Notes under the pieces: model-generated | What the model saw: the letters and a program-made list of their open reading frames with translations, nothing else | What the model was told of the DNA's origin: nothing | Databases searched by the model: none | DNA from: Haliea sp. | GTDB taxonomy: Bacteria; Pseudomonadota; Gammaproteobacteria; Pseudomonadales; Halieaceae | Assembly: GCA_002692965.1 (NCBI GenBank) | Contig: NZNC01000015.1 | Location: 620,001 to 684,000, forward strand | DNA length: 64,000 bases | Reading direction: 5' to 3' | Part shown: one piece after another, positions 35,340 to 44,610 of the stretch | Layout of the letters: each line of letters opens with the position of its first letter | How positions within the stretch are numbered: position 1 is the stretch's first letter | Program-made: the position numbers and the translations under genes

Positions 35340-36488
35340 ATGACTGGGCATGCTTGTCCGCCTCCACTGGCTGTCAAGGATGACGGGTACACTGCCGCTA
35401 TGCCCTCTTCAAGGTTTTCCCGATCAACGCCTCCGCAAGCCGAGTCCCGTATCTCTGCCTTTGTTGGTCAGAGCGCAAGCGCAGCCGCGGTGCGTCGCCT
35501 GGTGAAGAAAGTCGCGACGAGCGAGACCTCGGTACTGATTCTCGGGGAGTCGGGGACCGGCAAGGAGATCGTGGCCAGGGAGTTGCACTTGCGGTCTCAT
35601 CGCTGTGACGGACCTTTTGTTCCGGTCAACTGCGGCGCCATTCCCGCCGACCTGCTGGAGTCCGAGCTCTTTGGTCACGAGAAGGGTGCCTTTACCGGGG
35701 CGCTCAGCGCCCGACAGGGGCGCTTCGAGCTGGCGGAAGGGGGCACCCTGTTTCTCGACGAAATTGGCGACATGCCCTTGCCCATGCAGGTCAAGCTCCT
35801 GCGGGTTCTGCAGGAGCGCTGTTTCGAGCGAGTCGGCAGCGCAGTGACCCGGCACAGTAACGTGCGCATCGTTGCGGCCACCCACCAGGACCTCGAGACC
35901 CGGGTTGAGGATGGTCGCTTTCGGGCGGACCTGTATTACCGCCTGGCGGTATTTCCCATCGATATCCCCCCGCTGCGCGAGCGGCGCGATGACATTCCAT
36001 TGCTGATTGAGCACTTCTGCGACAAGTTGCCCGAGTCGGGGCTGCAGCCGGTGCACTTCGATCAGGCGGCGCGGCGGGCGCTCCAGGCCTACAACTGGCC
36101 GGGCAATGTCCGCGAGCTGGCCAACCTGGTCGAGCGCATGGCGATTCTGCACGAGGATGGCGGCGTCGGGCTGGCACAGCTGCCTGCCCGGCTGCTGGAG
36201 GGGCTGCCCGATGGCAGCCTGGAGGCACTGGAGGTGGCAAGTGTCGACAGCGGCGGCCCGGTTCGGTCGCGTCTGACGGACACTGCGACGGAGGCATCGC
36301 TGGGCCAGGTCGACGACCTCAAGGCCTACCTGGCCGACGTTGAGCAAAGTCTGTTGCTGCAGGCCCTGCAGGAAAGTGACTGGGTGGTTGCCCAGGCCGC
36401 GAAGCGCCTCAACCTGCGCCGGACCACCATGGTGGAGAAGATGCGCAAGCTCGGCATCAGTCGCGCCGAGGCGGTGTCAGAATCCTGA
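35340..36488 (+). CDS. fleQ: Short FleQ/FlrA-like sigma54 activator
   Basis: This is the sigma54-dependent activator expected to head the flagellar cascade. The 382 residues contain the AAA+ domain (about 40-275) with [15 protein letters not shown] (Walker A), GAFTGA and [13 protein letters not shown], closely like Pseudomonas FleQ, and a C-terminal helix-turn-helix with [20 protein letters not shown]. FleQ is normally about 490 residues with an N-terminal receiver-like domain; that domain is missing. The Leu-Phe-Arg-Ser motif before the AAA+ domain of P. aeruginosa FleQ, used for cyclic-di-GMP sensing, reads RISA here. The start could instead be the ATG at 35400. fleSR follows. Confidence 0.88.
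   Translation: MTGHACPPPLAVKDDGYTAAMPSSRFSRSTPPQAESRISAFVGQSASAAAVRRLVKKVATSETSVLILGESGTGKEIVARELHLRSHRCDGPFVPVNCGAIPADLLESELFGHEKGAFTGALSARQGRFELAEGGTLFLDEIGDMPLPMQVKLLRVLQERCFERVGSAVTRHSNVRIVAATHQDLETRVEDGRFRADLYYRLAVFPIDIPPLRERRDDIPLLIEHFCDKLPESGLQPVHFDQAARRALQAYNWPGNVRELANLVERMAILHEDGGVGLAQLPARLLEGLPDGSLEALEVASVDSGGPVRSRLTDTATEASLGQVDDLKAYLADVEQSLLLQALQESDWVVAQAAKRLNLRRTTMVEKMRKLGISRAEAVSES
35371..35386 (+). promoter_or_regulatory. Second GGA-loop hairpin at the start of fleQ
   Basis: GTCA-AGGA-TGAC forms a four-base-pair stem (extended by a G-U and a C-G pair) with AGGA as the loop. The loop context CAAGGATG equals the core of the CsrA/RsmA consensus (CARGGAUG). It is inside fleQ if translation starts at 35340, or in the leader if it starts at 35400. 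Confidence 0.45.
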
Positions 36489-36542
36489 CGCTGGTCGCCC
36501 CCCTGTCTCTACAGATCACTGTTTTTATTGAATAAACGTTCC

Positions 36543-36559
36543 TTGGCACAGAGCGTGCT
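36543..36559 (+). promoter_or_regulatory. Sigma54 promoter for fleS-fleR
   Basis: TTGGCACAGAGCGTGCT has a perfect -24 TGGCAC and a -12 GC at the exact 12-base distance. Predicted transcription starts about 30 bases before the fleS ATG at 36601. This places fleSR under FleQ, as in Pseudomonas. Confidence 0.85.
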
Positions 36560-36600
36560 AGCAAGCACTTGCCGGTTATTGATTGCCAGGGAATTGTTTC

Positions 36601-37752
36601 ATGCAGAGAGCCAGCGCTCAGCCCAGCGACCATGTGGAAGCCGCCTTCCGCAGTCTGGAGCGCGTATCCCGGGAGCTCGATGCCTCCTACCGCAGCCTGG
36701 AGACCCGGGTGGCCCGCCTCAACGAGGAGCTCGCGGCCAGTCGCTCCGCGCGCATGCGCGAGCTGGCGGAAAAGGAGCGCCTGCTGGAACGCCTGTCCAG
36801 CCTGATGGCGGTATTGCCCGGTGGGGTCTTGCTGGTGGATGAGGCTGGTATCGTCCGTGACATCAACCCCCAGGCCCGGGGGATATATGGCGACCCTCTG
36901 GTCGGCGAGCCCTGGGCGGAGGTCGCGGAGCGCACGCCGCTGCCGGCACCGGACAGACGCGAGCGTCGCGTTTCGGTGGCGAGCCGTCACCTCGACAGTA
37001 CCGGGGAGCAGGTCGTACTGGTCACCGATACCACCGAGCTGCATGCCTTGCAGTCCCAGCTGGGGCGCGAACAGCGTCTTCGCGCCCTGGGGGAAATGGC
37101 TGCCAGGATGACCCATGAGATTCGCACACCATTGGCCTCCGTCACCCTATACCTGTCGCAACTCCGTCACCCGGATGCTCCCGCATCACGCCGGGCGGAG
37201 GTCTGTGACAAATTGACTCAACGGCTGGCCCAGATGGAGAACCTGATCGACAGTGTTCTGGGGTTTGTGCGCGGAGACGACATTCCGGCAGTACCGGTGT
37301 GTCTGCAGGATGTGTTGCGTCAGTTTGAGGAGATCATGCAGCCGCGACTGGCGTCCTCCGCGGTGACCCTGAGCATGACGCCACTCGACCGCAGTCTGGT
37401 CGTTCGCGGGGTGCTCGACGACCTGGTGGCGGTGCTCTGTAACCTGGTGGGCAACGCCCTGGATGCCGCCTCGGGTCAGCCGCTGGTAGTGGATGTCCGG
37501 GTAGCTGCGATCAGTCCGGATTGGGTGGAAGTGCGGGTAAGCGACGACGGCCCGGGTATCGACCCGGCGATTGTCGAACGCCTCTTCGACCCCTTTTTTA
37601 CTACCCGGGCACGTGGTGTGGGGCTGGGTCTGGCGGTGGTCGACAGGGTGGTGACCGCCACCGGGGGTGAGGTACACGCAGTGCCTGGGCGGACCCGCGG
37701 CGCCGAGTTCGTGATCACGCTACCGCTGCTGAACTACGACGGGGAATCTTGA
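36601..37752 (+). CDS. fleS: FleS, flagellar two-component sensor kinase
   Basis: A soluble histidine kinase of 383 residues, partner of FleR. An N-terminal coiled coil (about 10-65) and a PAS domain (LMAVLPGGVLLVDEAGIVRD, about 70-170) precede the His box MTHEIRTPLAS (His about 190) and the ATPase with NLVGNALDA, DDGPGID and GVGLGLAVVDRVV. No membrane helix, so it senses a cytoplasmic cue such as basal-body state. The ATG at 36601 fits the mapped promoter and an AGGGA site. Its TGA overlaps the fleR ATG by one base. Confidence 0.94.
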   Translation: MQRASAQPSDHVEAAFRSLERVSRELDASYRSLETRVARLNEELAASRSARMRELAEKERLLERLSSLMAVLPGGVLLVDEAGIVRDINPQARGIYGDPLVGEPWAEVAERTPLPAPDRRERRVSVASRHLDSTGEQVVLVTDTTELHALQSQLGREQRLRALGEMAARMTHEIRTPLASVTLYLSQLRHPDAPASRRAEVCDKLTQRLAQMENLIDSVLGFVRGDDIPAVPVCLQDVLRQFEEIMQPRLASSAVTLSMTPLDRSLVVRGVLDDLVAVLCNLVGNALDAASGQPLVVDVRVAAISPDWVEVRVSDDGPGIDPAIVERLFDPFFTTRARGVGLGLAVVDRVVTATGGEVHAVPGRTRGAEFVITLPLLNYDGES

Positions 37753-39107
37753 TGCAACATCGTCTGAGCGTACTGATCGTGGAGGATGACGCCACGCTGC
37801 GCGAGGCACTGTGTGACACGGTCAGGCTGGCTGGTGACCAGGTGCTGGAGGCTGCCGACGGGGAACAGGCCCTGCGCGTGCTCGCCACAGCTGAACCGGA
37901 CCTGGTGATTACCGATGTGCAGATGGACCGCATGGGCGGCGCAGCCCTCCTGCGCCATCTGCGCCGCGACCGTCCGGAACTGCCGGTGGTCATGATTACT
38001 GCCCACGGCAGCGTCCGTCAGGCAGTCGAGGCGATGCAGGAAGGGGCCAGTGACTACCTTCTGAAACCCTTCGAGGCCGAGGTGCTGCTGTCCCTGCTGG
38101 AGCGTTTCCGGCTGCCTTCGCCCTCTGTCGAGGGAATGGTCGCGGAGTCACCGGCGATGCTGAAAATCTGCCAGCTGCTGACCCGGGTCGCCTGCAGCGA
38201 TGCGACCGTTCTTCTCAGCGGCGAGTCCGGTGTCGGCAAGGAAGTGGTAGCGCGTTACCTGCACCGCTGCTCGGATCGCGCTGATGGTCCATTCGTTGCC
38301 ATCAACTGCGCAGCGATTCCCGAGAACATGCTCGAGGCCATGTTGTTCGGCTATGAAAAGGGTGCCTACACCGGCGCCCACCAGGCCCGCCCCGGCAAGT
38401 TCGAGACAGCCGATGGCGGCACATTGCTGCTGGATGAGATTTCGGAAATGGATCTTGGCCTGCAGGCAAAATTGCTGCGGGTGCTGCAGGAGCGCGAAGT
38501 CGAGCGCCTGGGGGGAAATACCCCCATTCCGCTGGATGTGCGGGTGGTGGCAACCACCAACCGGGACCTGGGAGCAGCTGTGGCGGCCGGCGAGTTCCGC
38601 GAGGACCTCTACTACCGGTTGAACGTGATACCGGTCCAGGTGCCCCCCCTGCGCGATCGCGCGGAAGACATTCCGGCGCTGGCGCGAACCTTCCTGGCAC
38701 GCTTCACCGCCGGGCGCCCGCTTCGCTTCTCGCCCGAAGCACTGGCCCGGCTCCAGGCGCAGCCCTGGCGGGGAAATGTCAGAGAGTTGCAGAACTGTAT
38801 ACAGCGTGCAGTCCTGTTGGCAGAGGGTGACCAGGTCAGCGAGGCTGTGTTGCGACAAGCCCTCGACCTGGGCGGGCTCGATACGGTCGCGCAGGCAGTG
38901 ACGCCCGACTCGAAAGCCGAGCATTTGCCGAGCACCGAGGTGCCCCAGCTCGACGGTCGTCTCAAGGCGCACGAGCGGGAGATGATCGTATCCGTGCTGT
39001 CAGCCGTGAATGGCAGCCGCAAGAAGGCCGCCGAGCAGCTGGGCATCAGCCCGCGGACGTTGCGCTACAAGCTGGCGCGATTACGCGAAATGGGGCATGC
39101 CGTTTAA
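37752..39107 (+). CDS. fleR: FleR, sigma54-dependent response regulator
   Basis: FleR is the response regulator that turns on middle flagellar genes with sigma54. The 451 residues comprise a receiver domain (VLIVEDDATLREAL, phospho-Asp in LVITDVQMDRMGG), an AAA+ domain (about 130-365) with GESGVGKEVVARYLH, the sigma54-contact loop as GAYTGA, and LLLDEISEMDLG, and a C-terminal HTH (SRKKAAEQLGISPRTLRYKL). It starts on the fleS stop codon (TGATG). Confidence 0.96.
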   Translation: MQHRLSVLIVEDDATLREALCDTVRLAGDQVLEAADGEQALRVLATAEPDLVITDVQMDRMGGAALLRHLRRDRPELPVVMITAHGSVRQAVEAMQEGASDYLLKPFEAEVLLSLLERFRLPSPSVEGMVAESPAMLKICQLLTRVACSDATVLLSGESGVGKEVVARYLHRCSDRADGPFVAINCAAIPENMLEAMLFGYEKGAYTGAHQARPGKFETADGGTLLLDEISEMDLGLQAKLLRVLQEREVERLGGNTPIPLDVRVVATTNRDLGAAVAAGEFREDLYYRLNVIPVQVPPLRDRAEDIPALARTFLARFTAGRPLRFSPEALARLQAQPWRGNVRELQNCIQRAVLLAEGDQVSEAVLRQALDLGGLDTVAQAVTPDSKAEHLPSTEVPQLDGRLKAHEREMIVSVLSAVNGSRKKAAEQLGISPRTLRYKLARLREMGHAV

Positions 39108-39127
39108 CTTTAGGGTAGGAGTAGATG

Positions 39128-39457
39128 ATGAGTGATGTCGCGATCAATCAGGTGCTGGCGCAGATGCGCTCGATGGCTGCCCGCGCTAGCGCCCCTGGTG
39201 AAGGAGAGACCGCGGCCGGCCCCTCGGCAACAGGCGAGGACTTCTCCTCACTGATGCGCCAGTCCCTCGACGAAGTGAACCAGGCCATGCAGGAATCCCG
39301 CAGCATGGCGGACGCCTATGAGTCGGGAAGCAGCGAGGTCTCTCTGACCGAGCTGATGGTTAGCGCCCAGCGCGCCAGCCTTGAGTTCCAGGCCCTGACC
39401 CAAGTCCGCAACAAGCTGCTGGACGCCTATCAGGAAGTCATGCGGATGCAAGTTTGA
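39128..39457 (+). CDS. fliE: FliE, MS ring-rod junction protein
   Basis: FliE links the MS ring to the rod. The 109-residue protein has the C-terminal FliE domain (SEVSLTELMVSAQRASLEFQALTQVRNKLLDAY). Two ATG codons stand in tandem (39125 and 39128); the second has better spacing (six bases) from AGGAG. It is 20 bases after fleR and heads the fliEFGHIJ block. No clear promoter of its own was found. Confidence 0.94.
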   Translation: MSDVAINQVLAQMRSMAARASAPGEGETAAGPSATGEDFSSLMRQSLDEVNQAMQESRSMADAYESGSSEVSLTELMVSAQRASLEFQALTQVRNKLLDAYQEVMRMQV

Positions 39458-39490
39458 CCGGCCGCGACATGCAATCAATGAGGAAATCCC

Positions 39491-41143
39491 GTGGCCGTGC
39501 TCGATAGTCCACTGTCCACCCGCCTGGCGGCCTTCAGCAATCAGCCGGGTACCCGGCAGCTGGCGTTGCTGCTGGGGCTGGCTGCGAGTATTGCGGTGGG
39601 GTTTGGTCTCGTACAGTGGGCGAGTACCCCGGCCTACAAGCCCTTGTTCGGCGCGTTGGCGGGCGAGGATACCAGCCGGGCGATTGCCAGCCTGGAGAGC
39701 CAGGGTATCGACTACCGTCTGGACAACCGCAGCGGCCTGCTGGCCGTGGCCGCCGATCAGGTGCAGCGGGCGCGGATATTGCTGGCCAGCGAAGGTCTCC
39801 CGGGGAATGCAGCGAGCGGCTTCGAGAGCCTCTATCAGGAGCAGGAAATCGGCGTTAGCAGCTTCATGGAGCGGGCCCGTTTTCACCGTGCACTGGAGCG
39901 CGAGCTGGCGGCGACGATTGCCGCGCTGGACAGTGTCCGCAGCGCCAGGGTGCACCTGGCCGAGGGTCGACAGTCGGCATTCCTGCGCCAGCGAGATAAC
40001 CCGGCGGCTTCGGTTGTCCTGCACCTCTATGCCGGGCAGAGTCTCTCGCGCCAGCAACTGGCGGGGGTCGTGAATCTGGTGTCCTCCAGTATGCCCAACC
40101 TGGCGCCGGAGAGTGTCGCTGTGGTCGACCAGCAGGGTCGCTTGCTGTCAGGCCAGGGTGAGGACACGGAATTTGGCTACACCCGGGAGCAATTTCAGCT
40201 GGCGGAGCTTATCGAGCAACGCTATAGCGACCGTATCTCCCGTATTCTCGAACCCATTCTTGGGCCCGGCGCGGTGCGCGCTCAGGTCTCCGCGGACATC
40301 GACTTTACCCGTGTCGAGCGCACCCGCGAGGAGTACGCGCCGGAGACCGTGGTTCGCAGTGAACAGACCAGCGAGGCAGTCACCGCCGGTGCCGCCCCCG
40401 AGGGCGGTATACCCGGCGCGCTGATGACCCAGCCACCCGCAGAGACCGAGATACTCGAGGTGGCACCCGGTACCGCAGCATCCGAGACCGCGACCGCCAA
40501 CACCAATCGCTCGGTCCTGCGAAATTACGAGATTGACCGGACTATCAGCCACATTCGCGAGACGCCGGGTTCGATCCGCAAGCTGTCGGTTGCGCTGGTG
40601 GTGGACTATGCGGAGCAGACTGCGGAAGACGGCAGCGTGGCCCGGGTGCCCTTGAGCGACGAGCGCCTCGCGGAGATCTCCGAACTGGTACAGGACGCGA
40701 TCGGCTTCGATGCTACGCGTGGCGATACAGTGAGTGTGATCAATGCCTCCTTCGTGCAGACGGATGCGGCACCCGAGCCCGTGGTGAGCGCGCCTTTGCT
40801 GGAGCGCCCCTGGGTGTGGGATCTGGCCCGGTGGCTGGCGGTTGCCGTGGGCCTGGTCCTGCTGATGGTGTTCGTCATTCGCCCGCTGATCCGGTTTTCC
40901 ACCAGCGCACAGGCATCGTTGCCGTCTGCTGGCGGCGCCAGGGCGCTGCCTGCCGAGAACCAGTCCTCACCGGGTGGCGTGGAAGGAGAGCTGGCGGATG
41001 ACCGGGTTACTCTCGGCGGGGATACGCTGGCATTGAGCCACGAGGGTTACCAGCGTCAGTTGGAAAAAGCCCGCAATGTGGTTGACGAGGAGCCGCGGCG
41101 AGCGGCACATGTGATGAAACAATGGGTAGCCGAAAATGGCTGA
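39491..41143 (+). CDS. fliF: FliF, MS-ring protein
   Basis: FliF forms the MS ring in the inner membrane, the base of the motor. The 550-residue protein has membrane helices at about 25-45 and 440-462, YKPLFGALAGEDTSRAIASL early in the periplasmic part, and a C-terminal cytoplasmic tail (AARVMKQWV-type: AAHVMKQWVAENG) that binds FliG. The start is GTG. Its stop lies inside fliG (eight-base overlap), so the two binding partners are translationally coupled. Confidence 0.97.
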   Translation: MAVLDSPLSTRLAAFSNQPGTRQLALLLGLAASIAVGFGLVQWASTPAYKPLFGALAGEDTSRAIASLESQGIDYRLDNRSGLLAVAADQVQRARILLASEGLPGNAASGFESLYQEQEIGVSSFMERARFHRALERELAATIAALDSVRSARVHLAEGRQSAFLRQRDNPAASVVLHLYAGQSLSRQQLAGVVNLVSSSMPNLAPESVAVVDQQGRLLSGQGEDTEFGYTREQFQLAELIEQRYSDRISRILEPILGPGAVRAQVSADIDFTRVERTREEYAPETVVRSEQTSEAVTAGAAPEGGIPGALMTQPPAETEILEVAPGTAASETATANTNRSVLRNYEIDRTISHIRETPGSIRKLSVALVVDYAEQTAEDGSVARVPLSDERLAEISELVQDAIGFDATRGDTVSVINASFVQTDAAPEPVVSAPLLERPWVWDLARWLAVAVGLVLLMVFVIRPLIRFSTSAQASLPSAGGARALPAENQSSPGGVEGELADDRVTLGGDTLALSHEGYQRQLEKARNVVDEEPRRAAHVMKQWVAENG

Positions 41144-42152
41144 GGCGCAGTCGGGAACAGGCCTGAGCGGGCCGCAGCGTGCCGCTGTTTTTCTCCTCGG
41201 GGTGGGTGAAAAATCTGCCACCGAGGTCATGCGTTACATGGAGCCGCGCGAGGTGCAGTTAATCGGAGAGGCGATGAACTCCCTGACGTCACTGACCAAT
41301 GCCCAGGTCGAGAGCGTGATGAAAGAATTTCACCGTCAGGCGGCCAACCTCAACCCCCTGGGACTGGGAGCCACAGAGTTTACCCGCCGGGTTCTGACCC
41401 ATGCCCTGGGGGAGAGCCGCGCTCGCTCAATGCTCTCCAAGTTCATGCCGGGGGATGTCATCAGTACGGGACTGGATGCGCTGCGCTGGATGGAGTCGTC
41501 GGCGGTGGCCGACCTGGTTCGCGACGAGCACCCCCAGATCATTGCCACGGTTCTCTCCACGCTCGAAGATGATCATGCCGCCCAGGTTCTGCGCCAGCTG
41601 CCTGCCGAGCTACGCCAGGAGATATTGTTTCGCATAGCCAGACTGGAGCAGATTGATCCCGCCGCTCTGGAAGAACTGGACGGCATTCTGGAGTCTCAGC
41701 TGGGCAAGCGGCAGGCCTCCCCGGCGCGGCCGGTGGACGGCAAGGGCAGCGCGGCAGCGATCCTCAATCGCCTCGACAACCAGCTCGAAAGCGAGCTGCT
41801 GGATGCCCTGAAACAGCGCGATGAAGCACTCGGCAGCAAAGTGGCTGAGTTGATGTTCGTGTTTGAAGACCTGCTGGCCATGGATGATCGCAGCATGCAG
41901 CGGCTGATTCGCGAAATTGCCGTGGATGGTCTGGTTATTGCCCTGAAGGGGGTCGACGAGGCGGTGCGTCAGAAATTCTTCGCCAACATGTCCGCGCGAG
42001 CAGCGGATATGCTGCGAGAGGACATCGAGGCCAAGGGCCCCGTGCGGCTGGCGGAGGTGGAATCGCACCAGCGGGAAATTCTGGAAACCGCGCGGCGCCT
42101 GGCCGACGAGGGTGAAATCATGCTGGGCAGCGGGGATGAAGGCTTTGTCTGA
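41136..42152 (+). CDS. fliG: FliG, motor switch/torque protein
   Basis: FliG couples the stators to rotation. The 338-residue protein has GPQRAAVFLLGVGEKSATEV, the DEHPQIIATVLS motif of the middle domain (EHPQ), and the C-terminal torque helix region MFVFEDLLAMDDRSMQRLIREI with its charged residues. All are intact, in contrast to the divergent FliM. It overlaps fliF by eight bases. Confidence 0.98.
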   Translation: MAEAQSGTGLSGPQRAAVFLLGVGEKSATEVMRYMEPREVQLIGEAMNSLTSLTNAQVESVMKEFHRQAANLNPLGLGATEFTRRVLTHALGESRARSMLSKFMPGDVISTGLDALRWMESSAVADLVRDEHPQIIATVLSTLEDDHAAQVLRQLPAELRQEILFRIARLEQIDPAALEELDGILESQLGKRQASPARPVDGKGSAAAILNRLDNQLESELLDALKQRDEALGSKVAELMFVFEDLLAMDDRSMQRLIREIAVDGLVIALKGVDEAVRQKFFANMSARAADMLREDIEAKGPVRLAEVESHQREILETARRLADEGEIMLGSGDEGFV

Positions 42153-42756
42153 GCCTCGTGCCGCCTGGCATCCACCGCGACTGGACGGGAAGCCGCCAGA
42201 GGCGGTTGAGCCTCCGCTCAATCAGGATGCGGATACACGTCTGCAGCGCCTGCATGAGGCCGCCTGGGATGAAGGTTATGCCGATGGACTGCGGGAGGGG
42301 CGCGAGGCGGGTCTGCAGCAGGCTGCGGAGCTGGTGACGCAGTTGCAGGGGCTTTGGTCGAGCATGGCGGCGCCCTACCAGGGCCAGACTGCGCGTCTGG
42401 CGGCAGAGCTCGATGCCCTGGTGCGGGCCCTGGTGACTGCAGTGGTGCGGGCCGAGTCCTGCAGTAACCCGCGGCTGATTGATGCCGTGGTGCCAGAAGT
42501 TCTGGAACAGCTGGAAGGCAGCAGCGGTGAGGTGGAGGTCTTTCTCAACCCCGAGGATCGCGCCAGGGTCGCGGACTTGCTGACCGCCCGTTCACCCCGG
42601 GTGCATTTGCGGGACGATCCCGCGATCACCCGCGGTGGCTGCCGGGTGGACGCACCGGGCTGGTTTCTCGATGCCACACTGGAGCAGCGACTGGCGGACA
42701 CCCTGGCAGCGGTGGTTGATGTCGAGAGTGAGACGAGCTCCGGGGGGACGCTGTGA
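42136..42756 (+). CDS. fliH: FliH, export ATPase regulator
   Basis: FliH holds back and positions the FliI ATPase at the export gate. The ATG at 42136 gives 206 residues and overlaps fliG by 17 bases; earlier in-frame starts lie deeper in fliG. YADGLREGREAGLQQAAELV is the helix with small-residue spacing typical of FliH, and the C-terminal FliH/HrpE domain has VEVFLNPEDRARVADLL and GGCRVDAPGWFLDATLEQRL. Moderately conserved family; position makes the call firm. Confidence 0.93.
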   Translation: MKALSEPRAAWHPPRLDGKPPEAVEPPLNQDADTRLQRLHEAAWDEGYADGLREGREAGLQQAAELVTQLQGLWSSMAAPYQGQTARLAAELDALVRALVTAVVRAESCSNPRLIDAVVPEVLEQLEGSSGEVEVFLNPEDRARVADLLTARSPRVHLRDDPAITRGGCRVDAPGWFLDATLEQRLADTLAAVVDVESETSSGGTL

Positions 42757-44123
42757 ATGACGCCAACGCGCTGAGGTCGGCGCGGATGACGGCCCTGCTG
42801 GAGCGGCTGCAGGGCCACCGGTCGCGGGTGGTGCAGGCGCCGATCGTGCGGGAAGGGCGGATCGTTCAAATGGTCGGCATGCGCCTGGAGGCGGAGGGTT
42901 GCCGTGCACCCATCGGCAGTCGCTGCCGCATTGCCGCGGAAGATGGCCGGACGGTCGAGGCGGAAGTCATCGGCTTTGCCGGCAGCCGCCTGATTCTGAC
43001 CCCCGAAGGCGGGACGCAGGGCATCATGCCCGGGGCTTCGGTGCAGCCCTTGGGTTTCAGCCATCGCGTGGCGGTAGACGATGCCCTGCTCGGTCGCGTG
43101 ATGGACGGGGCGGGCCACCTTATCGATGGCGGTTCGCCGCTGCATTTCTCCACCTACCGCGCCCTGCGGGGCGATGCCATCAACCCCATGTTGCGGGAGC
43201 CTATCCGGGAGCCCCTCGATGTCGGCGTGCGGGCGATCAACGCGCTGTGCACTGTCGGGCGCGGTCAGCGCATGGGCTTGTTTGCGGGGAGTGGCGTGGG
43301 AAAGAGTACCCTGCTGGGCATGATGACGCGTCACTGTGCTGCGGATGTCATCGTAGTCGGCCTGATTGGCGAGCGCGGCCGCGAAGTGCGTGAATTTATC
43401 GAGGATGTCCTCGGTTTCGAGGGGCGGGCCCGGGCTGTCATTGTCGCAACGCCCGCGGACGATCCGCCGTTGATGCGCTTGCACGGTGCCTGGCGGGCCA
43501 CGGCGATTGCCGAGCACTTCCGCCAGCAGGGGCGCAGCGTCCTGCTGCTGATGGACTCCCTCACGCGCTTTGCCCAGGCGCAGCGCGAGATCGGACTGGC
43601 CGCCGGCGAGCCGCCGGTATCCCGGGGCTATCCCCCCTCGGTTTTCTCCCTGCTTCCCGCTCTGGTAGAGCGGGCCGGGAATGTCGGCAGCGGCTCCCTG
43701 ACGGCGTTTTACACCGTCCTGGTCGAGGGGGATGACCTGGAAGATCCCATCGCTGATGCTGCCCGGGCTGTGCTCGATGGACACCTGGTCCTGTCACGCA
43801 GGATTGCTGACAGCGGCCTGTTCCCCGCGATCGATATCGAGGCCTCCATCAGCCGCAACATGCCGGCGGTGGTGGACCCGGCCCAGCTCGAGCTGGTTCG
43901 ACGTATCGTGGGTCTCTACGCCAGTTACCAGGCCAACCGTGATTTGCTGGCCATCGGCGCTTACAAGGCAGGTAGTGATCCGGCGCTGGATCGGGCTATC
44001 GCCGCGATTGAGCCCATCCGTGAGTTTGTGCGGCAGGATCGCCTGCAGCAAGTAGACATGGTGCAGAGCCTGCAGGGGCTCCTGCAGTTGGCCGGGAAAG
44101 CCGGACTGGAGGCCGGCCGGTGA
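42753..44123 (+). CDS. fliI: FliI, flagellum-specific ATPase
   Basis: FliI is the ATPase of the flagellar type III export apparatus, related to F1 beta. The 456 residues contain GLFAGSGVGKSTLLGMM (Walker A, about 172), VVGLIGERGREVREFIED, and VLLLMDSLTRFAQAQREIGL (Walker B). The GTG start overlaps the fliH stop in GTGA, and its own stop overlaps fliJ in the same way. Confidence 0.98.
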   Translation: MNDANALRSARMTALLERLQGHRSRVVQAPIVREGRIVQMVGMRLEAEGCRAPIGSRCRIAAEDGRTVEAEVIGFAGSRLILTPEGGTQGIMPGASVQPLGFSHRVAVDDALLGRVMDGAGHLIDGGSPLHFSTYRALRGDAINPMLREPIREPLDVGVRAINALCTVGRGQRMGLFAGSGVGKSTLLGMMTRHCAADVIVVGLIGERGREVREFIEDVLGFEGRARAVIVATPADDPPLMRLHGAWRATAIAEHFRQQGRSVLLLMDSLTRFAQAQREIGLAAGEPPVSRGYPPSVFSLLPALVERAGNVGSGSLTAFYTVLVEGDDLEDPIADAARAVLDGHLVLSRRIADSGLFPAIDIEASISRNMPAVVDPAQLELVRRIVGLYASYQANRDLLAIGAYKAGSDPALDRAIAAIEPIREFVRQDRLQQVDMVQSLQGLLQLAGKAGLEAGR

Positions 44124-44575
44124 GTGGAGGTCGGGTAACACGTTATACGCGTCTCGCGGAGCTGGCATCAGGCGAGCGCGACCAGGCTGCCGAGCGTCTG
44201 CGCGCTGATCAGGCCCGGCAGGGTGCCGCGGAGTCGCAACTCCGGCAGCTGCTCGCGTTTCGGGAGGAATACGAACAGCGGCTGACCCGGGACTCCCACG
44301 CGGGCATCTCCGCCGTCCAGCTGCGTGAGTTCCGGCGCTTCCTCGGATCACTCACCGCGGCGATCCAGCAGCAGGAGGGACTGGTCGAGCAGGCTGACCT
44401 GGCACTGTCGACTCGACGCCAGGAACTCCAGGATCATCACCGCAAGCAGGATCGCATCGATGGTCTGGTGCAGCGTCTGCGGCAGGACGAAATACGCGAG
44501 CGGGAAAAGCGCGACCAGCGCATGGCCGATGAGCGCTTCGCCGTGCAAGGACCGCAGGTGAAGCCGCGCGGCTGA
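44120..44575 (+). CDS. fliJ: FliJ, export chaperone-escort / ATPase stalk
   Basis: A 151-residue coiled-coil protein (RLAELASGERDQAAERLRADQARQ and LSTRRQELQDHHRKQDRIDG), the pattern of FliJ, which sits as a central stalk in FliI and recycles chaperones. It starts at a GTG overlapping the fliI stop by four bases. Sequence identity in the family is low; context makes the call safe. Confidence 0.92.
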   Translation: MSGGRVTRYTRLAELASGERDQAAERLRADQARQGAAESQLRQLLAFREEYEQRLTRDSHAGISAVQLREFRRFLGSLTAAIQQQEGLVEQADLALSTRRQELQDHHRKQDRIDGLVQRLRQDEIREREKRDQRMADERFAVQGPQVKPRG

Positions 44576-44590
44576 GGTGACCAGTGCCGG

Positions 44591-44607
44591 CTGGCACCGG
44601 TGGTGCG
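44591..44607 (+). promoter_or_regulatory. Sigma54 promoter P1 for fliK
   Basis: CTGGCACCGGTGGTGCG has a perfect -24 TGGCAC and a -12 GC at the exact distance (GTGC). It lies just after fliJ. The -24 half also forms part of a GTGCC/GGCAC inverted repeat. Confidence 0.65.
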
Positions 44608-44610
44608 GGG

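Noticed and set aside
35340-36488. fleQ truncated by a frameshift with its N-terminal domain coded upstream
   Set aside because: The upstream DNA is taken by fliS and a fliT-like gene; no frame there resembles a receiver-like domain.
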